Origin: Ectocarpus siliculosus
Taxonomy: Eukaryota; Sar; Phaeophyceae; Ectocarpales; Ectocarpaceae
Length of the DNA: 64,000 nt
Direction of reading: 5' to 3'
NCBI GenBank assembly: GCA_000310025.1
Contig: FN649737.1
Location: 2,107,934-2,171,933 of the forward strand
Numbering within the stretch: the stretch's first letter is position 1; each line of letters starts with the position of its first letter. The notes beneath the pieces are model-generated. The model ran no database searches. It was not told the DNA's origin and saw nothing but the letters and a program-made list of their open reading frames with translations. The position numbers and the translations under genes are program-made. Positions 54,904 to 64,000 of the stretch are shown in pieces.

Positions 54904-56158
54904 ATGGACCCAGAGGACATCGCTCAGTTCTGGGAGGCCAAAGCGGCTGAGTGGGACCCAGTGAATGCTCCCCTAGTTGTGTGGGACGAGCTGGTTCTCA
55001 TCGCGGACACAACACCCCAGCTCCTGCCCGAGGCGACATCTGCTGCAGCCAGGGCGGTTGGGAAGCGGTTCTGCTGCCACGGGGACAACGAGCCCCAGCC
55101 CCTCCCAGACATAAGGGACCTGGCAGCAAGGAGGACCGCAGCTCAGCAGCACCCCGGACTCTGCGGGTACCACCACTCCCGCTGGATCGGGGATGTAGAT
55201 TTCTCAAAGGCAGCCGAGAGGAGCTCGGGGGGGCAGGTCACAGCGAAGCGTCTGAGGAATCAAGTAAGTATAGTACAATTGATATTTGGCAACCCCACAA
55301 ATGATGGGCTGCTGACCCAGATCGGTTGTGCACCTGCTGTGCGCGTTGCACCTCGTGTATTATAGGTGTGCTTCACGTTCAGCTTTGTTTGACATGGTGG
55401 CTTGTAAGAGTGCTACAACAGCAGTACACTAGGCCCACAAACTTCAACCTGGACTAACGTGCGTGTGTTTTTCGAGCCTGCGGATCAATGCAGCTGCCAG
55501 ACAGATCATATCACCACACGAAGTAGACAGGAAAGAGGGATGAGAGACCTGAAAGACGCGTTTACAGCAACCCTATCCCTATGAACCTCCGCAATGCTCA
55601 GCAAATGCTCTGGAAAGACAAGCGGCGCCCAGCGCGTCGACTCCCCTTTTGAGACAGATATGGTGTTATCTTCCGTATCAGTTAGGTTGGAGACTCTCCC
55701 ATTTCGTACGAATAGGCTGGCAGCCCGCAGCTTTGTACTCCCCGCATTAGACAGTAGTAGGGGTAACGATGTACTGGGGAGGCCGAGCATAATTTTCTGT
55801 CTTGTCCGAAGTTAGGTTTTGTAATCCGAACGGGCGGTTAGTAGTCCGAACGGAGAAAAAGACGCACGCGCCGCCCCATTGCGTGAACGTCTGTCTCTCA
55901 CAGATACTGCATGCCACGTAACGTTTGTTGGCTCTCCATTTTCCCACGAAAGACTGGAGTGCACGCTCTAAAAAAACAAGCCTACGTCGTCGTTTTTTCC
56001 CCCGCAACGTGCAGGCTTCGTTCGACGTGAGCACCCGCCTCAACGCGAGGGGTCGTGGCGTTCAAATCACGAGGAGGGACTGCTTCACGCAGGCGTGCCG
56101 CGCGGTGTGGCCGGGAGACGAAGCCATACCAGCGGCCATTGCGGAGGCATTGTCGTGA
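54904..56158 (+). CDS. Two-exon gene for a 167-residue protein of unknown function
   Basis: The ATG at 54904 lies in the favourable context CACCACCATGG. Exon 1, 54904-55263, ends AATCAA|GTAAGTATA, phase 0. Exon 2, 56015-56158, follows acceptor caacgtgcag, phase 0, and ends TGA. It reads MDPEDIAQFWEAKAAEWDP, LVVWDELVLIADTTPQLLPE, CGYHHSRWIGDVDFSKAAER, then after the splice FDVSTRLNARGRGVQITRRD and CFTQACRAVWPGDEAIPAAI. Ala-rich, mixed charge, no signal peptide or membrane helix. No domain recognised. The strong donor and acceptor and codon-like composition make it likely real. Confidence 0.65.
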
Positions 56159-57424
56159 TTCTCGAGCGCGTGTTTTAGGCTGATCATGGAGCCTGAGGGG
56201 TGGGGTGGGGGGGTGGAGAGGGTTTCGTACTTACAAGAGTTTCGAGCAGACCCTCAAGGTTTGCGCTTGGCTAGTTTGCAGGGCGTCGTGCCCCCGCATG
56301 ACTTTGAGTTCGCTGGGTTTGTCGTTCAATTCGCTGGGGTTATTTGGAGAAAGAGTGCTGCAAGGCACAACTCGGTGGAACAACCGATGGTGCAATGGTG
56401 TGATCTGAAAATTCCGTATGTTTCGTCGCATGTTGCAGGCGCACTCGCCGGGAGATGTGTATTGCATTTTCGCAGAGATCAGCGCCTTGGTTTCGAGATG
56501 AAGAAATGGAATAAACATGGAACAAATGATCTTGCAAGTATTCACGACTTGATCGCATGAAGGTCTCCGGAATGTCTGTCATTGGCACACGGTTGGATTC
56601 CGATGCCGTTTGCGGTCTCTGAACTACTGGTGAGCACCACCGGCACGTGGTGTGTATGACGTTGTCGCACGAAAGGACTAGACTACACCGCACGCAGTGA
56701 AAAAACTAAAGTGCCAGGAAAACGTTGTTTATCTAGATGCCGAAGACTTCTTTCGATTTTATCTGCAAACCTTGGTATCTGCAAACCTTGTACACTTCGT
56801 ACTCCATTCCTTGTCTACGTGCGAACATGTCTGTCGACCAAAGCACGGGATACCGACGCCAAACCTAAGGCTCTTGCCACATAGGTTTCGGGTTAAAAAC
56901 GACACACAACGAGCGATACACGAGCCGTGGCTAATCGCAACAACACTGACAGTAGTTACAAGCGAATGGGGGCTAAAGGGGGGGGGGCTAAAAACTCACT
57001 ACCGCAGGTGACACCGCCGGCGCCCACCAACAGTTGCCCGACAAGCACTCTTCACCGCATATCCCGGAGGACGCTTCAGACTCTAAAGACACACGCTTTC
57101 AGAAATAGCGCGGAATAAAAGACCTACAATATTGTGATTCAGTAACTTGCACTTTATCTCGCAAGGATGAAAACGATCGTACTTCGACCGCTACATGATA
57201 CAGATGGGTGGTAAACAAGTACACAACACAAACGCCCCACACTATAATACCACTGCTATCGGGAAGACACAACAGGTAAACGACGGAGTAAAACATTTTC
57301 ATGACGGACGGGAAGATGATGCGCTACGATCAGTCTGCCTGCCAAAAAATATGTCAAGGGACCCTTACACGAGTCGATCCCTGTTTCCTCCGCCCGAAAC
57401 ACTCGCAACAACAACAAAAAACGG
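56159..57424. other. No gene recognised
   Basis: Convergent spacer before the transposase. 56186-56560 is an open frame without recognisable features. A G tract lies at about 56977-56986. Confidence 0.4.
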
Positions 57425-58078
57425 TCACGAGCACCAGTTCATATCCTTCCGTGTCCTTTTTCCGAACTTCGAGGCCTCCCGTTCAGCCCGTGCGGCCCTA
57501 GCGTGCCTCGCCGGGTTCTCGAAGCATCCCTTGCACATCAAAACCCCCCCGCCCCCCTCCCGCCCTGCACCGCAGAACGCCTCGCAGGCACACCCTTTTC
57601 TTGTCGTTTTCTTGCATCCGGGGTACATGCACTTGCGTTTTGTCTTAATGTGAACGCTCCCCCAAACGTCCTTCGGGGGTTCCGTATCTTTGACCTGTCT
57701 CCCCCCCTTGTTGAGGCTACCAACACCGCACCTCCCCATGAGCTCCGTCGACATCTGTTCGTCCCAGTCCGACCTCTCAAGATTGGCCAACCTGCGGAGC
57801 TCCTTCACCACTCCCTCCAACTCCATCGACGACTCAAGGTCTAGGTCTCCTCTCTCGAGCCTCTCCTTCGCTTCACCGTCCCAGAAGGCTACCAAAGCCT
57901 TTGAACATCACGAAAATGTTGGTGAACGTCTGCTCAATCTTGGCCTCCATCACTCGCCGCCAGTAGTTCGTGCACGCCTTGTGGTCATGGGCGTGGGAAC
58001 CATTCTGTTGGTCGGCCGTATCTACTCCCCCACATGTTGGCCACGTAATCCTTACGCATCCACGGCTGCTGTAGCTCC
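57425..58078 (-). pseudogene. PiggyBac transposase, C-terminal part
   Basis: PiggyBac (DDE_Tnp_1_7) transposases cut and paste at TTAA. Reading down from the gap edge the frame gives GGVDTADQQ, holding the late catalytic-core Asp of GVDxxDQ. It continues HKACTNYWRRVMEAKIEQTF and TNIFVMFK. One extra base near 57897 then shifts the frame to ALVAFWDGEAKERLERGDLD. The end is a Cys-rich domain, RKCMYPGCKKTTRKGCACEA through VLMCKGCFENPARH, of the type that binds the transposon ends. The stop is at 57425. The shift is either an inactivating mutation or a sequencing error. Confidence 0.75.
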
Positions 58079-58178
58079 NNNNNNNNNNNNNNNNNNNNNN
58101 NNNNNNNNNNNNNNNNNNNNNNNNNNNNNNNNNNNNNNNNNNNNNNNNNNNNNNNNNNNNNNNNNNNNNNNNNNNNNN
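58079..58178. other. Assembly gap, 100 N
   Basis: Exactly 100 N, the usual placeholder for unknown length. It falls within the transposase, where most of the catalytic core should be. A 16-base word, GAGGGCGGGTGGTGTA, occurs at 58179 and again at 58239, so a 60-base tandem repeat probably caused the gap. Confidence 0.95.
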
Positions 58179-58405
58179 GAGGGCGGGTGGTGTACAACTG
58201 TACGGCTACTGTAGTGGTCACGTGTAGTATTCCACGGGGAGGGCGGGTGGTGTAGGGCAACGACAGGTACAACGACATGAACCCTTTGGATTTGGATTCT
58301 AGGGTACTCGCCGGCTTGGAGGCCGTTTTATTTCACCACATGAAAAAATGGAGGAGCGTGGTCCAACAGTCAGAACGCTCGAAGTCTCCGACGGGTAAAA
58401 CTCAC

Positions 58406-58779
58406 CTGATGTGCCACTTCGAATCGAAGTCCGGGTTAGGGGTGTTGTCCTCGTCCAACAATCGAGGAGGAGCGTTGCCGTCCGAGCAGTGGATGAAACG
58501 GCAGTACAACAGCTCGAACAAGTCACGCGGCATGCACGCCCTCACTAGAGGATAGTCGTCGTGCAACGATCTACTCCAGTGCTTCCTCATGCGCGTTTTC
58601 TTGGTGAGCCCCATCGTGATCGTGATGCCCAGCATGCCGTAGATGTGCTTGCGCTCGAATGCGGGTTCCGGCAGGGTGACCCTGCCTAGAGTTCTCGTCT
58701 TCTTCATCTGATGCTCCTTGCGCTTCTCCGTAGCTCCGGGGGGTGGTGGTGTGGTGCAAAGGTTCACGTACTTGTTGGT
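58406..58779 (-). CDS. PiggyBac transposase, N-terminal domain exon
   Basis: Acceptor cttttccag, phase 0; donor CATCAG|GTGAGT, phase 2; 374 bases. It begins TNKYVNLCTTPPPP, the TNxYA-like entry of the family, then IYGMLGITITMGLTKKTRMR, HWSRSLHDDYPLVRACMPRD and LFELLYCRFIHCSDG, ending NPDFDSKWHI. The order and spacing match the start of the DDE_Tnp_1_7 domain. The first catalytic Asp lies beyond this exon. Confidence 0.8.
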
Positions 58780-59508
58780 CTGGAAAAGTATCACGTTTCG
58801 CGCGGAAGAGGTCAGGGACAACAAGACGGAGCGAAGATTAGCATATTCGCCCCAGAGGTCGCGCCGAGGTGTCGTATATATACACAATGATTGTTGATGC
58901 AAGCCGTGGCAGCACAGACATGTTTGATTAAATTAATCCGCATATGCCTTCCGCGGGTGTCTTGGAACGTAAGCAATACCGCAAGGGGCCACAACAGACT
59001 GTGTTCTCAGGCATCTACCTAGTACCCGCTTTCAATTGTTGGGTTGGTCGGGTGGATATCGGTAATCAAATTACAACATACATAACAGGGATCCCGCGCG
59101 CTGGATAGGGGGGGGGGAGGGTGCTTCTCTACAGGGAGTACATTCCGCGGTATTGCATCCGCCCTTGCAAACCACCCCATGCACGATACGCTGGTACGTA
59201 GCACGTCAGGAGGGAAGTATGCATGAACACCGCATAAACCCCCGTGTGTTTGACAATCTTGATGAGCTGTGATCTACATTCGGCCAGTATGATTAGGCGA
59301 CCAAGGCATGCAGACGACATCATGCAGTGTAAACACCAACAAAGGGCATACAATTCATCCCGCCCCCCCCCCTCCCCCCCTTCCCGCGGAACTACTTTCA
59401 AGTCCGACGCATAACGGCTCGGTCTCTTACTTGCGTGCAACCCCCCTACTGAGTTGTTCGAGTGCAACTTAATAAGGAATGCGACCACACGAAAACACCA
59501 ATGCTCAC
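58780..59508. other. Intron of the transposase gene
   Basis: A 729-base interval between a GTGAGC donor and an acceptor after a pyrimidine tract. It contains C tracts at about 59366-59379. No nested gene seen. Confidence 0.55.
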
Positions 59509-59931
59509 CTTTTGCACGAAAAGATCTACTGCCTTGTCGGGGAACATCATGTTGAAGCACGTCTTCATCAAACCACTCAGCGGGAACTCTCCGTTCTCGT
59601 CGCGGCCGCCCATGAAGGTATCGAGAGAGGGCAACTTCGATCGCGCGGACGCCGACAGCGAAGCAGCGCTGACCGCTTGCCGCCGGGTTCTCTTCTTGTG
59701 GTCCGTCGTTCCCGCAAAGTCAGGAATGCCGCGGTCAGTCCACGCCACCTCCGGGTACTCCTCCGCCTCAGCTTTCAACTCCTCCTGCTCCTGCTGCTGC
59801 TGCTTCTCTAGCTCCTCTCTCTCTTGTCGCTCCTCCTCCTCCACCTCCTGCCGCGGCCGAAGCTGGTTTTCTTTTTCCTTTTCTGCCGCTTTCTTGAGCC
59901 TCTCCTTCTCCCTGTCGCGTATGGCCTTGAG
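59509..59931 (-). CDS. Transposase gene, coiled-coil exon
   Basis: Acceptor tcaacccag, donor CAAAAG|GTGAGC, 423 bases, phase 0 at both ends. It starts LKAIRDREKERLKKAAEKEK and runs as a Glu/Lys/Gln-rich coiled coil. It continues YPEVAWTDRGIPDFAGTT, a basic patch HKKRTRRQ, then FPLSGLMKTCFNMMFPDKAV and DLFVQK. The end joins TNKYVNL in phase, which recreates the typical PiggyBac junction just before TNxYA. Confidence 0.75.
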
Positions 59932-60562
59932 CTGGGTTGAGCACGTCGTCGGCAAACAGCGGAAACAGAGCGGCAGGTGTGTCAATTCATACCCTGCCGT
60001 GTTGTGTTCAATCATCCGAAAAAAAATAAAGTCGTACGAGGCGACGGTGTCACTAACACCTACGAATCGAGCGAGCGAGAGATTCACATGAAACTGACAC
60101 GGCGATCAAAAGTAACACCATACAGGGCCAGTAGGGTGTTCAGGTCACGCACATGCATTTACATACTCCGAATCGTGAACTCGACATTCGTTGCCCCCCT
60201 GCCAACATTGGAAACCACACCCGTGTTGAGCAACAGGAGCCAGGCACGGAGGCGTCAACATGATCATGCAAGCAACCAGGTGCTTTTTACCAACACTTCT
60301 AAGATTATTTTTGGTAGAGACTAGCGACCACACGAGGCGAAACAAAGTGCCTACCTAGACACGCGTTTGTTCAGCGTTGATAGGGCACTCTCTACTCGGT
60401 ATTCCAAGCGAAAAAAAAAACGCAAGAAACTGCTACAGCAGTATTGATTCGCACTATTTATCGGACTCAACTTTTGCACCACCATAAATCGTCGTCTTCT
60501 CTTAGGTCCGCCTATTCGCCTGGAAAATGCCAAGAGAAAAGTCTACACGAACACAAACCCAC
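59932..60562. other. Putative intron linking OTU-like and transposase exons
   Basis: 631 bases, donor CTAAAG|GTGGGT at 60562 and acceptor acccag at 59932, both phase 0. If this is not an intron, the OTU-like gene and transposase are separate and a terminator and promoter would have to lie here; I cannot see either. Confidence 0.45.
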
Positions 60563-62029
60563 CTTTAGACCCCGCGCCCTCCTCTTGTTGCTCAGCAAGT
60601 ACGCCCGCCTGTACTTGAGCTCCTGGATCTTCTTCATGGCGGCCACCACCTTCTTCTCGTTCTGCGACATGCTAGCGAAGGAGCCCTGGGTTCGCTCGTG
60701 GTCCCCCCCCCCGATGCTGCCGTCGGAATCATAGTTGGCTTCGTCTACTTGGCCGTTGCTCTTCACCGATTTCCTCCTACCCGTCGGCGTACTCTTGCAT
60801 TTCTTTGCGGCACCCCTCCCCTCCCCTGGTGCACCCCCCGCCTTGCGCTTCCCCGGCACACCAACCGCCTTGCGCTGCTTCCCCGGTGCACCCCCCGCCT
60901 TGTGCCTCTTGCTGTCCCCTGGCTGCCTCTCGGTTGGTCGCTTCACCCCGACCTTACTCCCGATCTTCGCCTTGCTTTTCTTTCCCGCTGCAGCCTTTCC
61001 CTCCGCTTGCCGGCTGCTGCTGCTGCTGTTGTTGCTGTTGCTGCCGCTTGGTCTCATGCTGAACTCGGGATCGTCCACCTCTTCTCCGTCCACCTTTGCG
61101 GACCCTGGCGCTTTCTTCCCGGCCGTGGCGCTCGCCGACGGCACCGGCGCCGCCATTCCTAGCGCTTTCTCCTTTGCAACTCTGACGACATCGATGAAGG
61201 AAGTATGTACGTTGAGTCCAAGCTGCAGACGGTCGAAGTGGTTGTGCTGTTTATGGCCTGCCTCACCTACACCCTCGCGCGCTGCCCACGGATCGTCGTG
61301 TTTCCGATAGAGCAGATGCACCCAGCGATCCCCCTCCTCGTCCATTTTGTCTTTTTTCTCGAACAAGAACATGCCTGCCGTGAGGGCTGCTGAGTACGGC
61401 TGAACTGTGCCGTACGTGGGGCTTGGCTCCCACAACATGATGTTCACCCCGTACTCCGACGCCAGAAAAGAGAACCAGGTCACGTCAATCCATTTTGTTG
61501 TTGCACTTAGCTGGGCTTTCTCGCGAAACCAACCGACCGTCTTATCCTCCGGCGCCGTCATTTCTTCCACGGCAGCTCCTAAAACATCCGGTATACGCAC
61601 ACTCCGGGCCCGCCCAAGCTGGTCTGGTGAGAGTACAGCTGTCAAGTCCTCAACACCGGATGCGCCAAGAACATGTTCCGTGGCTCGACGGGCGACCACG
61701 CTCCTCATGTTCTCTGGGGTGGGGGCGGCCCTTGTTCTACCGAGGCAAACCTGCAGACCCGCGGACATCGCACTAAACCCGCAGTGGCCATCCGGCTTTA
61801 CGGTATACACACCAGCGCGGTCGGGCAAGACCATAACCCTCCCACCTCTTGTCAATTCTGTGCTGCAAATGATGCGCGACGCAGATCCATCGATGTGCTG
61901 CTGTACCCGTTGGCCCAACGCAGCCGGCTGGGGAGCTAGCTCCTGTTCCTTGCGAACGTGATACACAGGAACCCCGTCCATAGCGCTCGTGCGAAAAATC
62001 GCAACAAGCAGGAGGAAAAACAGCATCAT
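60563..62029 (-). CDS. OTU-like cysteine protease domain exon
   Basis: OTU proteases cleave ubiquitin-type isopeptide bonds with a Cys-His-Asp set. The frame holds VKPDGHCGFSAMSAGL, matching the DGxC-x2-A catalytic Cys motif. Then come WIDVTWFSFLASEYGVNIML, the helix-strand usually preceding the His, and DRWVHLLYRKHDDPW, with a candidate catalytic His in LLYRKHDD. The domain spans about 61850-61280. A long basic, low-complexity linker (GAPGKRKAGGAPG type) and a helical end, MKKIQELKYRRAYLLSNK, follow to the donor at 60563. ATGs at 62029 and 61979-61981 are possible starts. The first adds a hydrophobic string, LFFLLLVAIF, that looks like a signal peptide, so the second fits a nuclear or cytosolic protein better. 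Confidence 0.7.
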
Positions 62030-63557
62030 TATCGCGTTTCTGCGTGCTGGACTGAGGTCCACAGCAGCACAGCAGCAGCGCGGGATGCAGGGTGCTGCGG
62101 AGCATTGCAACTCCCAGGCTTTCAATTTTCTGTATAGGGGACGTGCTGTTTCTGTCCCCGGTCGTTACTTTGTTTCTTTTCGAGCGGTCTAGTCGTACCG
62201 TCGAGCCGTCGTCGACGCAGGTATCCACAGCTCAATTCGGTTCGAAAGTTGTCGCATATAAGAGTTATCGTGCCTGCTAACATGCCCGATTCGGGGGTGT
62301 AGTCACGTAAGGGCTAAATACATGAGCCCCAATCACCAATCACATGTTTTTTGCAGATATTTTGGCAGGAAAGAATTATTCTAAAATTGAAAACGGAGAC
62401 AAGTCTGACCTGCCTCTCTGGGTACAGTTATCATACGGTAGACTATCTTGATATACTTACTTTTAGTTAGGAAGCACCGGGTACACACGCCAGAGTAGAC
62501 CGCGGTAGCATAGCAACTATCGAGTGTGTGTGTCATCCCATTCAAAAGCGAGGCTTGACCTTTTGCAGCGAGAAAATTCATGGGATATCCCCCTTTACTA
62601 GACATGAGGCGAGACCACAGCAGTAAACTGTATACGTGAACATGTGGTTGATGGGTGCGATATGATATCTGTGCTTGATCGGCTGGCCTACTCGTTTATG
62701 CCAGAGGAGAGACAGAGTGGGCTGGAAATGGACTACTTTGCGGCAGGTATGTAGTTACGCACATGTCCATCGCGAGACATGACGTATAACAGCAGCGTAC
62801 ATAGCCCGCCACCAACGCCTGCTCTTGCTACATGTCGGAAACGTCTTGTACAGCAGCCTGAGATTTTAGTCACTGCCGTCAACAGTCGATAGTCTGTACA
62901 GTAGTTTTGCTTTCCCTCGGCTGACCTGCTGTTCGATGATGCGTTGTTGATGCGTTGTTTACACGGTGGAGGCTGCCTGCACTTGCAAGCACTCCGGTGC
63001 AGCACCACCTACCACTGCTGTACTGCTGGGCCCTTACCCGGCCACTAGCCCACAAGACGAACCGGGACATACATATCTTGCTGCTGCACACACATACCAT
63101 GTTCGCCCTTCGTCTCCGCAAGTTGCAGTAGTTCGGCCGGTTGCTCCGAAGGGCCGAACCACCGAGGGAAAATCCAGCATCAGTAGGGGTGCGAAGGTGG
63201 TGAGGGTGGGTCTTGACCGGAGTTGTGCGCCCCGAGTTCCCGCCCCGAAATGTGGTGACATACTTACGATCTCCGATGTGTCCAAGTCGGAAAATCCCAA
63301 AATTAATCAGAACAACGGACTGAGCGGGTTCGTAGATTTCGTAGATGACGTGTGCACAACAGACCCAGGTGCACCTAATACCTGATTACTAGATTGCCGC
63401 AGATGGTGAATTTACCAGCAGACACCTTCTTTCCGCTATCACCTGCCAAACAGCACCGAGTGAGAGGTGGCCAAGGTAGATCGGATGGTGTATGCAAAGC
63501 TGGAGGAGGCAAAAGGAAGTGACTGCTGTCGTACCAAACCTCACCTCCCATTTGATG
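62030..63557. other. No gene established
   Basis: 5' flank of the OTU-PiggyBac gene. 62966-63385 is an open plus-strand frame (139 codons) with no motif. The CTGCTGTAC word occurs at several points. No PiggyBac TTAA/CCC-type terminal repeat was found. Confidence 0.4.
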
Positions 63558-63605
63558 GCACGAAAGATCTGCCGTTCATTGATCGCACGAAAGATCTGCC
63601 GTTCA
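63558..63605 (+). repeat. Short tandem duplication, 27-base period
   Basis: GCACGAAAGATCTGCCGTTCA occurs at 63558-63578 and again at 63585-63605, identical. Confidence 0.9.
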
Positions 63606-64000
63606 CCGTTGGTTCTTAGAAGGTCAGCTTTTTAGCACATCAGTCTTCAATATTTGTCTCAAATGATTCTCGGCATGTGTGAGTCGGCATTGTTACTATC
63701 CAAGCGCACAGCTCCGGCCGTGGAAGATTCGAGGCCGAAGAATTTCACAGGCGAACACATTCGGCGGCGTATGGACGCGTGTCTCGCACAAATTCGAAAC
63801 AGCGGCGGGAGCAACATCGAATAGGGGGGTCAGTACAGCAGTAGACAAAATAGCCTACCGCAGTAGCGGTAAATAGGCGCAGCAGTAGTTGCAGCAGCAC
63901 CGCACCGACGACAAGACAGGCACAACCTTTGGCGGTGGTGATGGGTCCCACCCTTGTCCAATAACAAGAAAATAGTGCTTGGCAGGCTTGCTGAACTGTT
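63606..64000. other. No gene recognised
   Basis: Contains CAGTACAGCAGTAGAC and further CAGCAG words near 63830-63900. No exon or motif. Confidence 0.4.

Noticed and set aside
56035-56090. tRNA T-arm-like GGCGTTCAAATCACG
   Set aside because: It falls within a coding exon, and no other tRNA arm pairs around it.

Overview
The window looks like nuclear DNA of a brown alga, most likely Ectocarpus or a close relative. The main reason is a multi-exon LRR-ROCO GTPase gene whose leucine-rich repeats sit one per 72-base exon between phase-1 introns, an architecture I know from Ectocarpus. Other genes are intron-rich with GT-AG introns, much of the DNA is non-coding, and transposon remnants are frequent. 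I see no rRNA or convincing tRNA gene, no CRISPR array and no bacterial-style operon. No database search was possible, so family names rest on motifs visible in the translations.

Layout. 0.6-0.84 kb: a 102-base-period tandem duplication. 1.27-3.0 kb: an array of more than 30 CTTCCATGGAAG palindromes. 4.07-14.64 kb, minus strand: an LRR-ROCO gene (LRR exons, Roc GTPase, COR, C-terminal exons) with frame breaks in COR. 11.8-15.3 kb, plus strand: about twelve more LRR exons interleaved with the minus-strand ones and mostly broken. 15.5-16.3 kb: 184-base tandem repeats with a perfect 38-base palindrome. 17.0-19.3 kb, minus: a decayed MULE/SWIM transposase. 19.6-22 kb: repeats. 22.3 kb, minus: a possible Zn2Cys6 fragment.

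23.1-31.25 kb, plus: a gene reconstructed from small exons that encodes about seven hydrophobic segments (a candidate 7TM receptor). Its introns hold a 1.8-kb inverted-repeat element, a 221-base MITE and a 108-base-arm hairpin. 32.06-32.88 kb, minus: a two-exon gene for 162 residues. 33-37 kb: repeats and unrecognised reading frames. 37.27-38.78 kb: two further palindrome arrays, first CCCATGGG then GTCCRYGGAC. 42.93-45.89 kb, minus: a secreted SGNH-hydrolase-like gene. 48.6 kb: second MITE copy. 49.2 and 53.1 kb: two poly-A-tailed repeat copies. 54.9-56.16 kb, plus: a two-exon gene for 167 residues. 57.4-62.0 kb, minus: an OTU-like protease domain apparently spliced to a PiggyBac transposase and interrupted by a 100-N assembly gap.

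The genes do not form a pathway. The strongest themes are a receptor-like LRR-ROCO locus undergoing exon duplication, inversion and decay, and an unusual set of short-palindrome arrays that share a CCATGG core but have cluster-specific arms. The main candidates for something undescribed are these palindrome arrays, the two-strand LRR exon field, the OTU-PiggyBac composite and the 7TM gene.
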